Shown: one piece after another, positions 18,972 to 30,400 of the stretch | Numbering within the stretch: the first letter of the stretch is position 1 | Layout of the letters: each line of letters starts with the position of its first letter | DNA from: Companilactobacillus allii | Lineage (GTDB): Bacteria > Bacillota > Bacilli > Lactobacillales > Lactobacillaceae | Direction of reading: 5' to 3' | NCBI RefSeq assembly: GCF_001971585.1 | Contig: NZ_CP019323.1 | Coordinates: forward strand, 186,001-250,000 | DNA length: 64,000 nucleotides | The notes under the pieces: model-generated | Told to the model about the DNA's origin: nothing | Databases searched by the model: none | The model's input: the letters and a program-made list of their open reading frames with translations, nothing else | Translations under genes and position numbers: made by a program

Positions 18972-19082
18972 GTGTGCCAAAACGCAATTTTCTCCGTATA
19001 AGCAAAAAGAAGCCAATATTTACATGCGTAAATATCGACTTCTTTTTGCTTATACACGAAAACTGAACGCGTTTTGGCACAC
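18972..19082. repeat. Long palindromic intergenic element, family 1, copy B
   Basis: A 111-bp palindrome ending two bases before the prs stop codon. The ends are GTGTGCCAAAACGC / GCGTTTTGGCACAC, the inner arm is GCAAAAAGAAG / CTTCTTTTTGC, and the centre is TTTACATGCGTAAA. Compared with copy A the outer arm carries a paired A-to-G / T-to-C change that keeps complementarity. Confidence 0.85.
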
Positions 19083-19083
19083 T

Positions 19084-20064
19084 CTATTTTTTATTTGCTT
19101 TAAATCTATTATCAAACAATGGACTTACTGGTTCATTGTCGTGAATACGACGAATTGCATCACCGATAAGTGGTCCAACAGAAACTTGAACCATACGATC
19201 GATAATTTTTTCTTTAGGAAGATTGATAGAATCTGTAACAATCAACTTTTTAATTGGTGAGGCTTCAATTCTTTCAATAGCTGGACCTGAAAGGATTGGA
19301 TGTGTACAACAAGCATAGACCTCGGTAGCACCTGCATCAATTAATGCTTGTGATGCTAATGAAATTGTACCTGCAGTATCAATCATATCATCAATAATAA
19401 TTGCACGTTTGCCTTTTACATTACCAATAATATTCATAACTTCAGCGACATTGGCACGAGGTCTACGCTTATCGATAATAGCGATTGGTGTCTTCAAAAA
19501 TTCAGCTAACTTTCTAGCACGAGTAACACCACCGTGATCAGGTGAAACAACAACGGCATCTTCTTCTAGATGATTTGTTAAGAAATAATCTGCCAAAAGT
19601 GGAGCACCCATTAGATGGTCAACTGGAATATCAAAGAATCCTTGAATCTGTGCAGCATGCAAATCAAGTGCTAGAACACGGTTAACACCGGCACGTTCTA
19701 ACATATTTGCAACTAGTTTAGCAGTGATAGGTTCACGAGAACGTGACTTTCTATCTTGTCTTGCATATCCATAATAAGGAATAACAACATTGATCAAGTG
19801 AGCTGAAGCACGTTTAAGTGCGTCAACCATGATCAAAAGTTCCATTAAGTTATCATTAACTGGAGCTGAGGTTGATTGAATCAAGAATACTTCTGCACCA
19901 CGAATACTTTCCTCAATATTAATTTGAATCTCACCATCGCTAAAACGTGTAACTGATGATTTTCCTAGCGGAATTCCAACTTCTTTGGCAATTTTTTCTG
20001 CCAAAGGCTTATTAGAATTCAACGCAAAAATTTTCATTGGTCGTTCGTTACTTTGATATGACAT
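19084..20064 (-). CDS. prs: Ribose-phosphate pyrophosphokinase (PRPP synthase)
   Basis: Forms PRPP from ribose 5-phosphate and ATP for purine, pyrimidine, NAD, His and Trp synthesis. Family motifs are present: [15 protein letters not shown] (ATP and flexible loop), VVSPDHGG, and the PRPP-binding loop [11 protein letters not shown]. The 326-aa length includes ten N-terminal residues more than some homologues, but the chosen ATG has AAGGTGG 7 nt ahead. It lies 12 bp downstream of glmU, a common Firmicutes pairing. Confidence 0.96.
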   Translation of the reverse strand: MSYQSNERPMKIFALNSNKPLAEKIAKEVGIPLGKSSVTRFSDGEIQINIEESIRGAEVFLIQSTSAPVNDNLMELLIMVDALKRASAHLINVVIPYYGYARQDRKSRSREPITAKLVANMLERAGVNRVLALDLHAAQIQGFFDIPVDHLMGAPLLADYFLTNHLEEDAVVVSPDHGGVTRARKLAEFLKTPIAIIDKRRPRANVAEVMNIIGNVKGKRAIIIDDMIDTAGTISLASQALIDAGATEVYACCTHPILSGPAIERIEASPIKKLIVTDSINLPKEKIIDRMVQVSVGPLIGDAIRRIHDNEPVSPLFDNRFKANKK

Positions 20065-20076
20065 TAATATCCACCT

Positions 20077-21465
20077 TTATTCCCAATCTTCACTTTTTGA
20101 TAATGGTAATCTATCCCAAAAATCTTCTTTATTTGTTTGTCTTTGTCTAGCAATTGCCATGGCATGCTTTGGTATATCGTTGGTTATTGTTGAACCAGCG
20201 GCAATAAACGAATGATCAGACATCTCAACTGGAGCGACAATATTAGAATTGCTTCCAATAAATGAATGATCTCCGATATTACTATGCCATTTCTTGACAC
20301 CATCGTAATTAACAAACACAACACCACAACCAACATTGATGTCCGTACCAAGAGTAGCATCACCAACATATGTTAAATGACCAACTTTTGTACGATCACC
20401 AATCTTGGCATTTTTAATCTCACAGAAGTTACCAACATGGACTTCTTTGCCAATTTCAGCTTTAGGACGCAAATGTGAATTTGGACCAATATCACTACCC
20501 TCATGCATAATCGCACTTTCGATAGTTGAACTGATAATCTTTACGTTATCTTCAATAACGGCTTTTTCTAGTCTTGAACCAGAACCGATCAAGCAATTAG
20601 AGCCAATTACTGTTTTACCAAAAATTTTAACATTGGGTTCAATAACAGTGTCACTGCCAATTTTAACATCAGCATCGATATAGGTATTATTTGGGTCGAT
20701 TATAGTTACACCTTCACGCATATGAAATTCATTGATACGAGTTTGCATCAATTTTTCAGCATGTGATAAGGCGACACGATCATTAACACCCATTGATTCA
20801 CTCAAGTCAGCCATTTGATAGGCTGATACTTTTTTATTTTGTTTCTTAAACATACCAATTAGATCTGGTAAGTAGTATTCACCTTGAGCGTTATCGTTTT
20901 TTACATTGTGTAAATTATCAAACAATAACTTATTGTCAAAACAAAGAACACCAGTATTGATTTCTTGAATCTTCAGTTCCTCGTCAGTGGCATCTTTTTG
21001 TTCAACAATCTTAGAAACACTGCCATCGACTCCACGAACCATGCGACCATATCCAAACGGATTATCAGCATGAGCGGTTAAAATCGTAACAGCAGCTTGT
21101 TGCTTTTCATGGTAATTAAACAATTTCTCAAAAGTTTCAGCGGTAAATAGCGGTGTATCACCATTAACAATCAATGTTGTACCCTCTTTATCAGCCAAAA
21201 CATCTTCAGTTTGTAAAACAGCATGAGCAGTACCCAGTTGTTCTTCTTGCAAAGCGTACTTAGTACGGTCTCCTAATAGATCACGGACCTTTTCAGCACC
21301 ACTACCAATAACTGTTTCGACAATTGCAGGCTTCATTTTTTCAACCTGTGTCAAAACATGATCGACCATAGCTTTACCAGCTACTGGGTGCAATACTTTG
21401 TACAATTTAGATTTCATTCTTGTTCCCTTACCGGCAGCAAGGATTATTACATAACGATTCGACAT
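20077..21465 (-). CDS. glmU: Bifunctional GlcNAc-1-P uridyltransferase / GlcN-1-P acetyltransferase GlmU
   Basis: Makes UDP-GlcNAc, the precursor of peptidoglycan and teichoic acids. The N-terminal pyrophosphorylase domain starts [14 protein letters not shown]; the C-terminal left-handed beta-helix shows hexapeptide repeats ([13 protein letters not shown], and [16 protein letters not shown] with the acetyl-CoA site). It is 462 aa from the ATG at 21465, which has a GGGAG site; the open frame extends seven codons further without one. It is followed by prs and preceded by purR on the same strand. Confidence 0.96.
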   Translation of the reverse strand: MSNRYVIILAAGKGTRMKSKLYKVLHPVAGKAMVDHVLTQVEKMKPAIVETVIGSGAEKVRDLLGDRTKYALQEEQLGTAHAVLQTEDVLADKEGTTLIVNGDTPLFTAETFEKLFNYHEKQQAAVTILTAHADNPFGYGRMVRGVDGSVSKIVEQKDATDEELKIQEINTGVLCFDNKLLFDNLHNVKNDNAQGEYYLPDLIGMFKKQNKKVSAYQMADLSESMGVNDRVALSHAEKLMQTRINEFHMREGVTIIDPNNTYIDADVKIGSDTVIEPNVKIFGKTVIGSNCLIGSGSRLEKAVIEDNVKIISSTIESAIMHEGSDIGPNSHLRPKAEIGKEVHVGNFCEIKNAKIGDRTKVGHLTYVGDATLGTDINVGCGVVFVNYDGVKKWHSNIGDHSFIGSNSNIVAPVEMSDHSFIAAGSTITNDIPKHAMAIARQRQTNKEDFWDRLPLSKSEDWE

Positions 21466-21539
21466 TGGAAACTCCCTTTCAGTCACTCAAATATCCTTAT
21501 ATATAATAGCATTATTAGTGCCATCTACTCAATTATGTT

Positions 21540-22382
21540 TTATTCAAAATAACTAAAATCAGTTTTTGCTAGATAATCTCCTGGTTCCATCTTTAAAATA
21601 CGGTTAACTGTATCAATTTGGTTAACTTTGAATAGTGATGTTACTTTGGTATCTCTAAACTCAGATCTAACATTGATATTCTCAGCGAAGACAGTTGCCC
21701 CAGCAAAGATAGCATTGAATTCTGAAATAAGGCTACGCATACCATTAATAGTACCGCCACCTTTCATAAAGTCATCAACCACTAGAACACGAGATCCTTC
21801 TGGAAGACTACGCTTTGATAATTCCATCTTTTCAATTCGATCAGATGATCCGGACGCATAGTTGACACTTATTGTTGAACCTTCAGTTATTTTTGAATCT
21901 CTTCTGACCATTACAAAAGGAATATTCAAAAAATTGGCAACACTTTGGGCAATGGGGATTCCCTTAGTGGCCACTGTCATAACAACATCAATAGAACTTT
22001 GAGAATATTGTGTAGCAATCATTCTTCCTATTGTTCTTAGTACTTCTGGATCCGCAAGTAAATCAGTCAAATATAAATATCCACCTGGCAAAATACGGTC
22101 AGGTTCTTCTAGACGTTTAGTTGTAGTTGTAATAAAGTCTGTAGCTTCTTCCTTTGAGATTCCTGGTGTAAAAATAACTCCACCACCGGCACCTGGCAAA
22201 GTTTCCAAGGCACCAATGCCACGAATCATAAAAGTTCTTCTAAGAATTCCCAAGTCTTCTGAGATCGATGACTTGGCAGATTCATATCTTTTAGCAAAAA
22301 ATGCCAAAGAAATTAGTGTATGTGGTCTTTCTAATAAGTAACGAGTTTCATCAATTAAACGTTCGCTTCTTCGTGTTTTCAT
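21540..22382 (-). CDS. purR: Purine operon repressor PurR (Bacillus type)
   Basis: PRPP-sensing transcription repressor of purine genes, unrelated to the LacI-type E. coli PurR. It has an N-terminal winged helix (residues 1-75: RRSERLIDETRYLLERPH, AKSSISEDLGILR) and a C-terminal phosphoribosyltransferase-like domain with the PRPP loop VLVVDDFMKGGGT. The 280-aa length is typical. AGGAGAG precedes the ATG. Its neighbourhood with glmU and prs links it to nucleotide and PRPP supply. Confidence 0.96.
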   Translation of the reverse strand: MKTRRSERLIDETRYLLERPHTLISLAFFAKRYESAKSSISEDLGILRRTFMIRGIGALETLPGAGGGVIFTPGISKEEATDFITTTTKRLEEPDRILPGGYLYLTDLLADPEVLRTIGRMIATQYSQSSIDVVMTVATKGIPIAQSVANFLNIPFVMVRRDSKITEGSTISVNYASGSSDRIEKMELSKRSLPEGSRVLVVDDFMKGGGTINGMRSLISEFNAIFAGATVFAENINVRSEFRDTKVTSLFKVNQIDTVNRILKMEPGDYLAKTDFSYFE

Positions 22383-22501
22383 ATATATCTCTCCTAAAAA
22401 ACGTATATCACTTCAGATTATAAAGCAAATAGCACAACAATCAATTCATTTTCCGCTAATAAGTTAAGATTTTCAAGTCTTTTCGACATTTTTTGATAAA
22501 T

Positions 22502-22536
22502 AAAAAGAGGATTGCTTCTCTCGCAATCCTCTTTTT
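22502..22536 (-). terminator. veg terminator
   Basis: A 14-bp stem AAAAAGAGGATTGC / GCAATCCTCTTTTT between the veg and purR genes. On the minus strand it directly follows the veg stop codon. Confidence 0.88.
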
Positions 22537-22543
22537 GTATATA

Positions 22544-22831
22544 TTATTCAGCGTCGGCTACTTCTGTATCGGCACTTGAATCTTCATTTGCTGCTTCACT
22601 ATCGAAAGTGATATCAATAGATTTTGTTAATAAATCAGCATAACTGTATGAAACTCTTTCAAAGGAGTTTTCATCTTGATCTAAATCAACAACAAAAACT
22701 GAATGGAATGTTTCTGCTAAGGTTCCACGACGGCGGATAACCTTTTTACGACCTGCTTGTGCTACAACCGTTAGGTTTTCACCTAAATGAGAGTCTAAAC
22801 GACTCTTAATTGATTTCAATGACGTTGGCAT
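22544..22831 (-). CDS. veg: Veg family protein
   Basis: Small conserved Firmicutes protein (95 aa). In Bacillus subtilis Veg affects biofilm gene expression, but its molecular activity is unresolved. It begins MPTSLKSIKSRLDSHLGENL, typical of Veg, with RRRGTLAETFHSVFVV in the middle; the C-terminal 20 residues are acidic. It has its own strong promoter and terminator and lies downstream of rsmA, the usual order. Confidence 0.9.
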   Translation of the reverse strand: MPTSLKSIKSRLDSHLGENLTVVAQAGRKKVIRRRGTLAETFHSVFVVDLDQDENSFERVSYSYADLLTKSIDITFDSEAANEDSSADTEVADAE

Positions 22832-22858
22832 TTTATTAAATCACTCCTTAGGAGTGCA

Positions 22859-22887
22859 ATACTACCATGATTTCCTGAAAATTGCAA
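22859..22887 (-). promoter_or_regulatory. veg promoter
   Basis: Minus-strand -35 TTGCAA (22887-22882), 17-bp spacer, -10 TAGTAT (22864-22859). Initiation near 22854 would start the mRNA with ACTCC, which can pair with the GGAGT of its own ribosome-binding site a few nt later. Confidence 0.65.
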
Positions 22888-22911
22888 GAATATTATCATT
22901 TTTTAAACTAA

Positions 22912-23802
22912 TTATTTTTTAATTCTTTGTTGTAAATCAGTCGCTAATTTCTTGTATTGTTCAATAGAAACCTGTTCGCCACGGGCATTTTCAGCTATTT
23001 CGCAATCTTTGAAAACTTCTTTGATAATTTCACGATTTTCATCGGTTCTTCCTAGCCAATTCAAGAAATTATTCATTAAACTCTTTCTTTTTTGGGCAAA
23101 GGAGGAACGAATTAACTTATTAAAGAATTCAGGATCTTCAATATCTATCTTTTCTTTAGGAAGTCTCTCCAAAACAGCAACTGCTGAATCTACCTTCGGT
23201 CTTGGTATGAATGATTCTTTACCAACTATACAAGCTATTTTAGCGTCCATTTGTGTCTGAACTGCAATTGTTAGTGAGCCATATTCACGATGCCCCGGAT
23301 TAGCAGTGATTCTTTCGGCTACTTCTTTTTGCATCATTAATACCAATGCTTGGAATGGATAATCACTATTTATCAAACTCAACATGATAGGCGTAGTGAT
23401 GTAATACGGAAGATTGGCAACGACCTTGATAGTCTTACCTTCTAAATGATGTTCCTTAACAAAATCATCAAGATTAACTTTTAGAATATCCTCGTTGAAT
23501 ACCTCGATATTATCGTAATAACTTAAAGTATCTTCCAAAACTGGAATAAGAGATTGATCGATCTCAAATGCATAAACCTTCTCGGCAACTTCAGCAAGCT
23601 TCTCTGTCAGTGCACCAATACCGGGTCCAATCTCGATTGCAATCTCATCAGATTTCAACTTACTAGCATCTACGATCTCATTCAAAACTTTTTCACTAGT
23701 TAAGAAGTTTTGTCCCAAACTTTTTTTGGCACGCAATTTATATTTACGAAGAATATCATTAGTACGAATCGGATCAGAAATGCTTAATCTATTTAGTGTC
23801 AT
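22912..23802 (-). CDS. rsmA: 16S rRNA dimethyladenosine transferase RsmA (KsgA)
   Basis: Dimethylates the two adjacent adenines of the 3'-terminal helix of 16S rRNA late in 30S assembly. The SAM-binding region shows KKSLGQNFLT, IEIGPGIGALTEKL and the catalytic NLPYYI. The start is ATG 23802 with AAAGGAA 6 nt upstream; the 12-codon longer frame has no such site. The 5' end overlaps rnmV by 14 bp. Confidence 0.95.
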   Translation of the reverse strand: MTLNRLSISDPIRTNDILRKYKLRAKKSLGQNFLTSEKVLNEIVDASKLKSDEIAIEIGPGIGALTEKLAEVAEKVYAFEIDQSLIPVLEDTLSYYDNIEVFNEDILKVNLDDFVKEHHLEGKTIKVVANLPYYITTPIMLSLINSDYPFQALVLMMQKEVAERITANPGHREYGSLTIAVQTQMDAKIACIVGKESFIPRPKVDSAVAVLERLPKEKIDIEDPEFFNKLIRSSFAQKRKSLMNNFLNWLGRTDENREIIKEVFKDCEIAENARGEQVSIEQYKKLATDLQQRIKK

Positions 23803-24358
23803 GGGTACTTCCTTTATCAAATTTTTCAACTGCAGCAAGTAACTTTTGTGGTGACACTTGTTGCATATTTAAACGATTCAAAAACTGCTTGGCGTTAGTA
23901 TAACCAAGTTTCAAATCATCACCAACAAATTCTCGACGTTTTTGGGAACTAACATCCCCAATCAACCCAAGATCAATCATATCGTTAGTACTATAATCAT
24001 CAGTCAAATCAGACATAGTATAAATTGAAGCTAGAGCTTTTTTTATATCTTCATCTTTGGCATGCTCAATTCCCAAACTACCATCACTTTTTTTAGGAAC
24101 GGCTTTATTTCTAGGTAAAAATGCTTGTTTAGCATCTGGTACTACTTTAGAAATTATCGTTCGTAATCTATTACCGTTGAAATCAGGATCGGTGAAGATA
24201 ATTACTCCACGCTTTTGTTGTGCGGCCTTAATTCGTTCAATAGTTTCGTCACTCAACGCTGAACCACGAGTCTCTATTGTATCAACCTCACCCAAACAAT
24301 CCTTCAATCGATTGGTATCAGATTTTCCTTCTACTACAATTATTTCTTTTATTTTCAT
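23789..24358 (-). CDS. rnmV: Ribonuclease M5
   Basis: TOPRIM-domain endonuclease that matures 5S rRNA. The TOPRIM motifs are visible: the Glu in IIVVEGKSD at the N-terminus and FTDPDFNGNRLR with the DxD equivalent. It has 189 aa and a C-terminal region typical of M5. Start and stop overlap tatD and rsmA, so the three are translationally coupled. Confidence 0.95.
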   Translation of the reverse strand: MKIKEIIVVEGKSDTNRLKDCLGEVDTIETRGSALSDETIERIKAAQQKRGVIIFTDPDFNGNRLRTIISKVVPDAKQAFLPRNKAVPKKSDGSLGIEHAKDEDIKKALASIYTMSDLTDDYSTNDMIDLGLIGDVSSQKRREFVGDDLKLGYTNAKQFLNRLNMQQVSPQKLLAAVEKFDKGSTHDTK

Positions 24359-25121
24359 TATTTAATATTATAAACACGATATGAATTCTCAAACGTATGT
24401 TGAGCAACTATATCTGGGTCTATATCCTTATATTTTGCAATTGCATCAAGTACGAAGCGAGTATAACCAGGTTCATTTTGGTGACCACGATATGGTTCTG
24501 GAGCTAAATACGGTGCATCTGTTTCTACTAGCAATCTATCTAATGGCGTATTCTTGGCGGATTCATGGACCTCTTTAGCATTCTTAAAAGTAACAACTCC
24601 ACTGTATGAAATCATCAATCCTAAATCCAAAAACTTATTCAGCCATTCCAAATTACCGTTAAAACTATGCATGATAATCCCAGATTTGGACATATCATGA
24701 TTCTTCAAGATCTCGTACATATCTTCAAATGCGTCTCTACAATGAATTGAAACCGGCATATTGTACTGTTGTGCCACGTCTAGTTGCTTAATCAAAGTAG
24801 CCTTTTGAATACTTGATTCAGGGTTTTCGCTCCAATGATAATCCAATCCGATTTCACCGATCGCGACAACCTCAGGAAGCTTGATCTGATTAACCAATTG
24901 TTCCTCGTTATATTCACTGGCAAACTCTGGATGCCAGCCAATCACAGCATGTAGCGGTTTATAATTTTGAGCCAAGCGAATGGCCTCAATATTGTAATCC
25001 TCATTTTGACCAATAATAGCCATTTCATCAACATCAAACTCGGCAGCACGATCAATATATTCTTGAGTCTTACCAGCAAATGCTGGATCATTTAAATGCG
25101 TATGAGTATCAAAAATTTTCA

Positions 25122-25122
<1 letters not shown>
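24358..25122 (-). CDS. tatD: TatD family metal-dependent DNase
   Basis: TIM-barrel metal-dependent hydrolase of the TatD/YcfH family. Metal ligands are seen in DTHTHLND, GEIGLDYHW, SIHCRDAF and LVETDAPYL. It has 254 aa and overlaps metG and rnmV by one base each in TAATG-type junctions. The usual Firmicutes order metG-tatD-rnmV-rsmA supports the call. Confidence 0.94.
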
Positions 25123-27140
<2,018 letters not shown>

Positions 27141-27185
27141 TTATATATTTAAGCCTCCGTGAATAATTGTTTTAAGTATATCATT

Positions 27186-27899
27186 TTATAATTGAGAAAA
27201 AACATTAACAGCGTCATCGGAAATAGCAAGTCCTGAAGAATCAATATCAATATCTTCCTTATTGATAACTACCAACTTGGCATCAGACGATGCATAGTTC
27301 AATAGTCCTGCAAAAGGATAGACCTTAAAGCTTGTTCCCACTACAACAAGAAGATCGGCTTTTTTTACATATTCAACCGCTTTTTCCACATTCTTAGGAT
27401 TGATATTCTCCCCATATAAGACAGTAGTACCGGGACGAATGATTCCGTTGTCTTCATGATGAATATAATCTTTCATGTAGTATTTGTAATCAAATTGTTT
27501 GCCACAAGTTAAGCAATGAATGTCATCATACAAATTGCCATGAAATTCCACAACGTTCTTAGCACCAGCCTTAGTATGCAATTTATCGACATTTTGTGTA
27601 ACAATAGCTCCTTTATCATTACTTATCTCAGCCATTTTCTTATGAATAATATTGGGCAAAGCATCTGGAAAATACATATTGTGAACTGTAAAGTCATGGA
27701 AAATCTCTGGATTCTTCAATAGATTCTCATGACTCAACATATATTCTGGTGGAAAATCATATTTTTCACGTTTGTATAAACCATTCTTAGAACGATAATC
27801 AGGAATACCTGATGGTGTAGATACTCCAGCACCGGTCAAAAATGTAACAAACTTAGCCGCTTTAAGCAGATCCTTAAACTCTGAAATTTCGTCTGACAT
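27186..27899 (-). CDS. Sir2-family NAD-dependent protein deacylase, degenerate zinc site
   Basis: A 237-aa sirtuin: GAGVSTPSGIPDYRS (NAD loop), TQNVDKLH, catalytic His in VEFHGN, and VVVGTSFKVYP. The usual four zinc cysteines are reduced to one pair (CLTCG); the second CxxC is replaced by HHEDNG ahead of IIRPGT. The active site looks intact otherwise. It probably removes acyl groups from lysines, but activity with half the zinc site is uncertain. It is adjacent to the HELYH-protein gene upstream and metG downstream. Confidence 0.85.
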   Translation of the reverse strand: MSDEISEFKDLLKAAKFVTFLTGAGVSTPSGIPDYRSKNGLYKREKYDFPPEYMLSHENLLKNPEIFHDFTVHNMYFPDALPNIIHKKMAEISNDKGAIVTQNVDKLHTKAGAKNVVEFHGNLYDDIHCLTCGKQFDYKYYMKDYIHHEDNGIIRPGTTVLYGENINPKNVEKAVEYVKKADLLVVVGTSFKVYPFAGLLNYASSDAKLVVINKEDIDIDSSGLAISDDAVNVFSQL

Positions 27900-27908
27900 A
27901 ATTCTCTC

Positions 27909-28865
27909 CTATCTCAATTGATATTTGATTCCATTTTTAGCAAACGTTTCCTTTAGTGTTCTCTGGTAATATGCTTTATAAAATTCTGGATTGACCTTAG
28001 TTGAATCAAAATTCAATGTTGCAACACTTTGACCATCATTAATAGCAATCAAAGCAAACGCATCATCTCCAGTTGATCGATTCTTAAATGCCGAATGCTT
28101 AATATTATAAGTTTGATTCAAATTCAAACGTAATTGACGCTCAGAAACAATCGGTGTCACATTTAAGAATTCATGATAATGCATACTTTCGTATCCTCTG
28201 GAAATGATCAAGTCATTGTATTCTTCTAAGACGTTGATAAGAGCACGTCTGAATTGGAATGGCTTAGTTAAATCATTATCCTCAACTTGCTTAACAAGCT
28301 TAGAAGCGACTTTAAAGGAAACAGGAAAGTTCAATTTCCAATCACTATCTTCACTATGTTGTCCAAATATTATCGCGTCGAAAATGATCAATGAACGATA
28401 GAATCGCATGTTGTCTGGGTCCAATTGAACGTTTGGATTCAGAGCATGATCGATACCCTTCAAATATTCTTTTTTGATCTCATCTGTATAGCTGCCATCA
28501 TCAATTTGCTTTTGAACAACTAAGGAATGCTCCAAACTTTCAAATAATGAATTAGCCGTTGAAATGATTCTACCGTCAACATCCCTATCACCACTAGTTA
28601 CGGCACAAGATATCAATGGTTCACCTGAATTCTCCAATTCAACATGATACAATTCGTGCAATAGAACAAACTCTGAGTATTTTTCATTAGTAATAGTTAC
28701 TGTAATTTTATTATGTTTAGTTTCATGGCTTGCTTGATCAAGTGTCAAAAACTGGTGATCACTAAAATCACTATATATTTCAACCTTATTATCAGTAAGT
28801 TGTTCAATCTTTGATATCTGATTTACAATATTATCAGATAGGTTATTTATATCTATTCTTTCCAC
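27909..28865 (-). CDS. HExxH-motif protein, putative metallopeptidase (unknown function)
   Basis: A 318-aa soluble protein with VLLHELYHVELE at residues 68-79, a match to the zincin HExxH signature in the context used by IrrE/ImmA-like peptidases. A possible third ligand is not assigned. No signal peptide and no DNA-binding domain are evident. Similar lactobacillus proteins may be the ones databases label IpaB/EvcA family, which I recall only vaguely. It lies 9 bp upstream of the sirtuin gene, so they are probably cotranscribed. Confidence 0.55.
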   Translation of the reverse strand: MERIDINNLSDNIVNQISKIEQLTDNKVEIYSDFSDHQFLTLDQASHETKHNKITVTITNEKYSEFVLLHELYHVELENSGEPLISCAVTSGDRDVDGRIISTANSLFESLEHSLVVQKQIDDGSYTDEIKKEYLKGIDHALNPNVQLDPDNMRFYRSLIIFDAIIFGQHSEDSDWKLNFPVSFKVASKLVKQVEDNDLTKPFQFRRALINVLEEYNDLIISRGYESMHYHEFLNVTPIVSERQLRLNLNQTYNIKHSAFKNRSTGDDAFALIAINDGQSVATLNFDSTKVNPEFYKAYYQRTLKETFAKNGIKYQLR

Positions 28866-28906
28866 TTTTATTACCTCACTACAAATATTTTTAGGAGATG
28901 GGTTAT

Positions 28907-29413
28907 ATGAAAATAACTGTACCTTTAATAAATGGACTTCTGCCCGATAAATATGGGAAATTTGCTCCTGCAGATGATATTAAAAATGGGGAACCAGTCG
29001 TTAGTTTCCCATTTAAGTTATCAGACATTCCAGAAAGTACCAAATCCCTTGCTCTAACATTTACCGATCCAGATTCCATCCCTGTCTGTGGATTTGAATG
29101 GATTCATTGGACAATGGCGAATATTTCACCAGACCAATTGAACATCCCAGAAAACTTCAGCCAAACCACACATTCTGCTATTCAAGGTAAAAATAGTTCT
29201 GCCAGTCCATTATTGGGTAAACCAAAAAGCCCCTTCACTACTGGGTATAATGGACCGAAACCACCAGATACCACACATAATTACGTACTAAAAGTATACG
29301 CTCTTGACACGGTTCTTGATATTGCAGACGACTTTTGGATGAATGAATTGCTCCACAAAATGGAGAATCATATTGTTGATTCAACAAACCTAACATTACC
29401 AAGCCGTGCTTAA
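28907..29413 (+). CDS. YbhB/YbcL-type phosphatidylethanolamine-binding (PEBP/RKIP-like) protein
   Basis: A 168-aa cytoplasmic PEBP-fold protein. The family signatures SLALTFTDPDSI (ligand-pocket DPD) and EWIHWTMANIS, plus a GYNGPKPPDTTHNYVLKVYALD region matching the G-x-x-P-P...H-Y segment, are all present. The ligand is unknown in bacteria. AGGAG directly abuts an earlier ATG (28898) but is 8 nt from ATG 28907, which I take as the start. The 3' end overlaps the convergent ppx gene by 4 bp. Confidence 0.87.
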   Translation: MKITVPLINGLLPDKYGKFAPADDIKNGEPVVSFPFKLSDIPESTKSLALTFTDPDSIPVCGFEWIHWTMANISPDQLNIPENFSQTTHSAIQGKNSSASPLLGKPKSPFTTGYNGPKPPDTTHNYVLKVYALDTVLDIADDFWMNELLHKMENHIVDSTNLTLPSRA

Positions 29414-30330
29414 TCTTTTGCTTGATTCATTTTATGGAAGTAATTAAATACATAACCTTCTCTAACACCGAAATTCGAAAAGCGGATTTCGTTAGAGGGG
29501 GTTTTTTTAATTATCTCTGAAATAATCAAAATTCCACCAAGTATGACTTCAAATCTTCCATCACTTAATTCCTTGATCTTACTACGCTCTTCATTAGACG
29601 AGTGGAGTAAGCGATTAAACAACGTATCGATTTGTTCACTAGTAACGATTGAGTTATGTAAGGTTTTCTTCTTCTTACCTTCTCGATTTAAAATACTAGT
29701 AACTGCACGAAGAGTTCCACCTAAGCCAACAAATGTTGCTTCAGAACTCATCCAATTCAGATTATCTAATCGTGCGTTAATAGCCTTTTTTGCATTAGCC
29801 AACTCGCTAGACTTTATCGGATCACTCTTCAAATAAAGGTCCGAAATTGAAATTGCTCCAATTGGAATACTCAGACCATGTTTCAAGCGTCCTTTTTTAG
29901 CTAAGCTTATCTCACTGCTACCTCCACCGACATCAACAATTAAGGCATCCTTAATCCTCATTGTATTGTGAACAGCGACATAATCATAATATGCCTCTTC
30001 TTGCTCATCAATAATGTGCAGTTGTAATCCAGTCTCTTTAAGTACCGCAAATATCAATTGTTCCTGATTTTTTGCAAGACGAACTGCCGCTGTGGCGATC
30101 AAACTTATACTATCTACTTCGTATCTTTGAATTCTATCTTGAAATTTCTTCAAAACATCAATTGTCTCTTCAATTTGTTCATTCGTTAATAATCGACTTT
30201 GTGCAATCGATTTGCCTAACCGAACTGGTTCACGCCATCGATCCAAGGTTTTAAAACGATTCCGCTTTGAAGATCTATACACTGATGTTCTGATGGAGTT
30301 AGATCCTATTTCTATCACTGCTAACTTCAC
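29410..30330 (-). CDS. ppx: Ppx/GppA-family exopolyphosphatase
   Basis: ASKHA-fold phosphatase that shortens polyphosphate or hydrolyses pppGpp. Phosphate loops are seen in AVIEIGSNSIRT (N-terminus), LIVDVGGGSSEIS and VGLGGTLRAV. At 306 aa it corresponds to the short single-domain Ppx form without the C-terminal HD domain of E. coli GppA. Polyphosphate versus guanosine pentaphosphate specificity cannot be told. No ppk adjoins it. Confidence 0.88.
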   Translation of the reverse strand: MKLAVIEIGSNSIRTSVYRSSKRNRFKTLDRWREPVRLGKSIAQSRLLTNEQIEETIDVLKKFQDRIQRYEVDSISLIATAAVRLAKNQEQLIFAVLKETGLQLHIIDEQEEAYYDYVAVHNTMRIKDALIVDVGGGSSEISLAKKGRLKHGLSIPIGAISISDLYLKSDPIKSSELANAKKAINARLDNLNWMSSEATFVGLGGTLRAVTSILNREGKKKKTLHNSIVTSEQIDTLFNRLLHSSNEERSKIKELSDGRFEVILGGILIISEIIKKTPSNEIRFSNFGVREGYVFNYFHKMNQAKD

Positions 30331-30361
30331 ATTGCATCACTTCCCATTGTTTTAATTATAT

Positions 30362-30387
30362 AAAAAAAAAGACCTACATAGTAGGTC
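30362..30387 (-). terminator. Terminator of the fetAB-like operon
   Basis: Stem GACCTAC/GTAGGTC with a 3-nt loop and nine T on the minus strand, just after the permease stop codon. Confidence 0.8.
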
Positions 30388-30400
30388 TATCTTCACAAAG

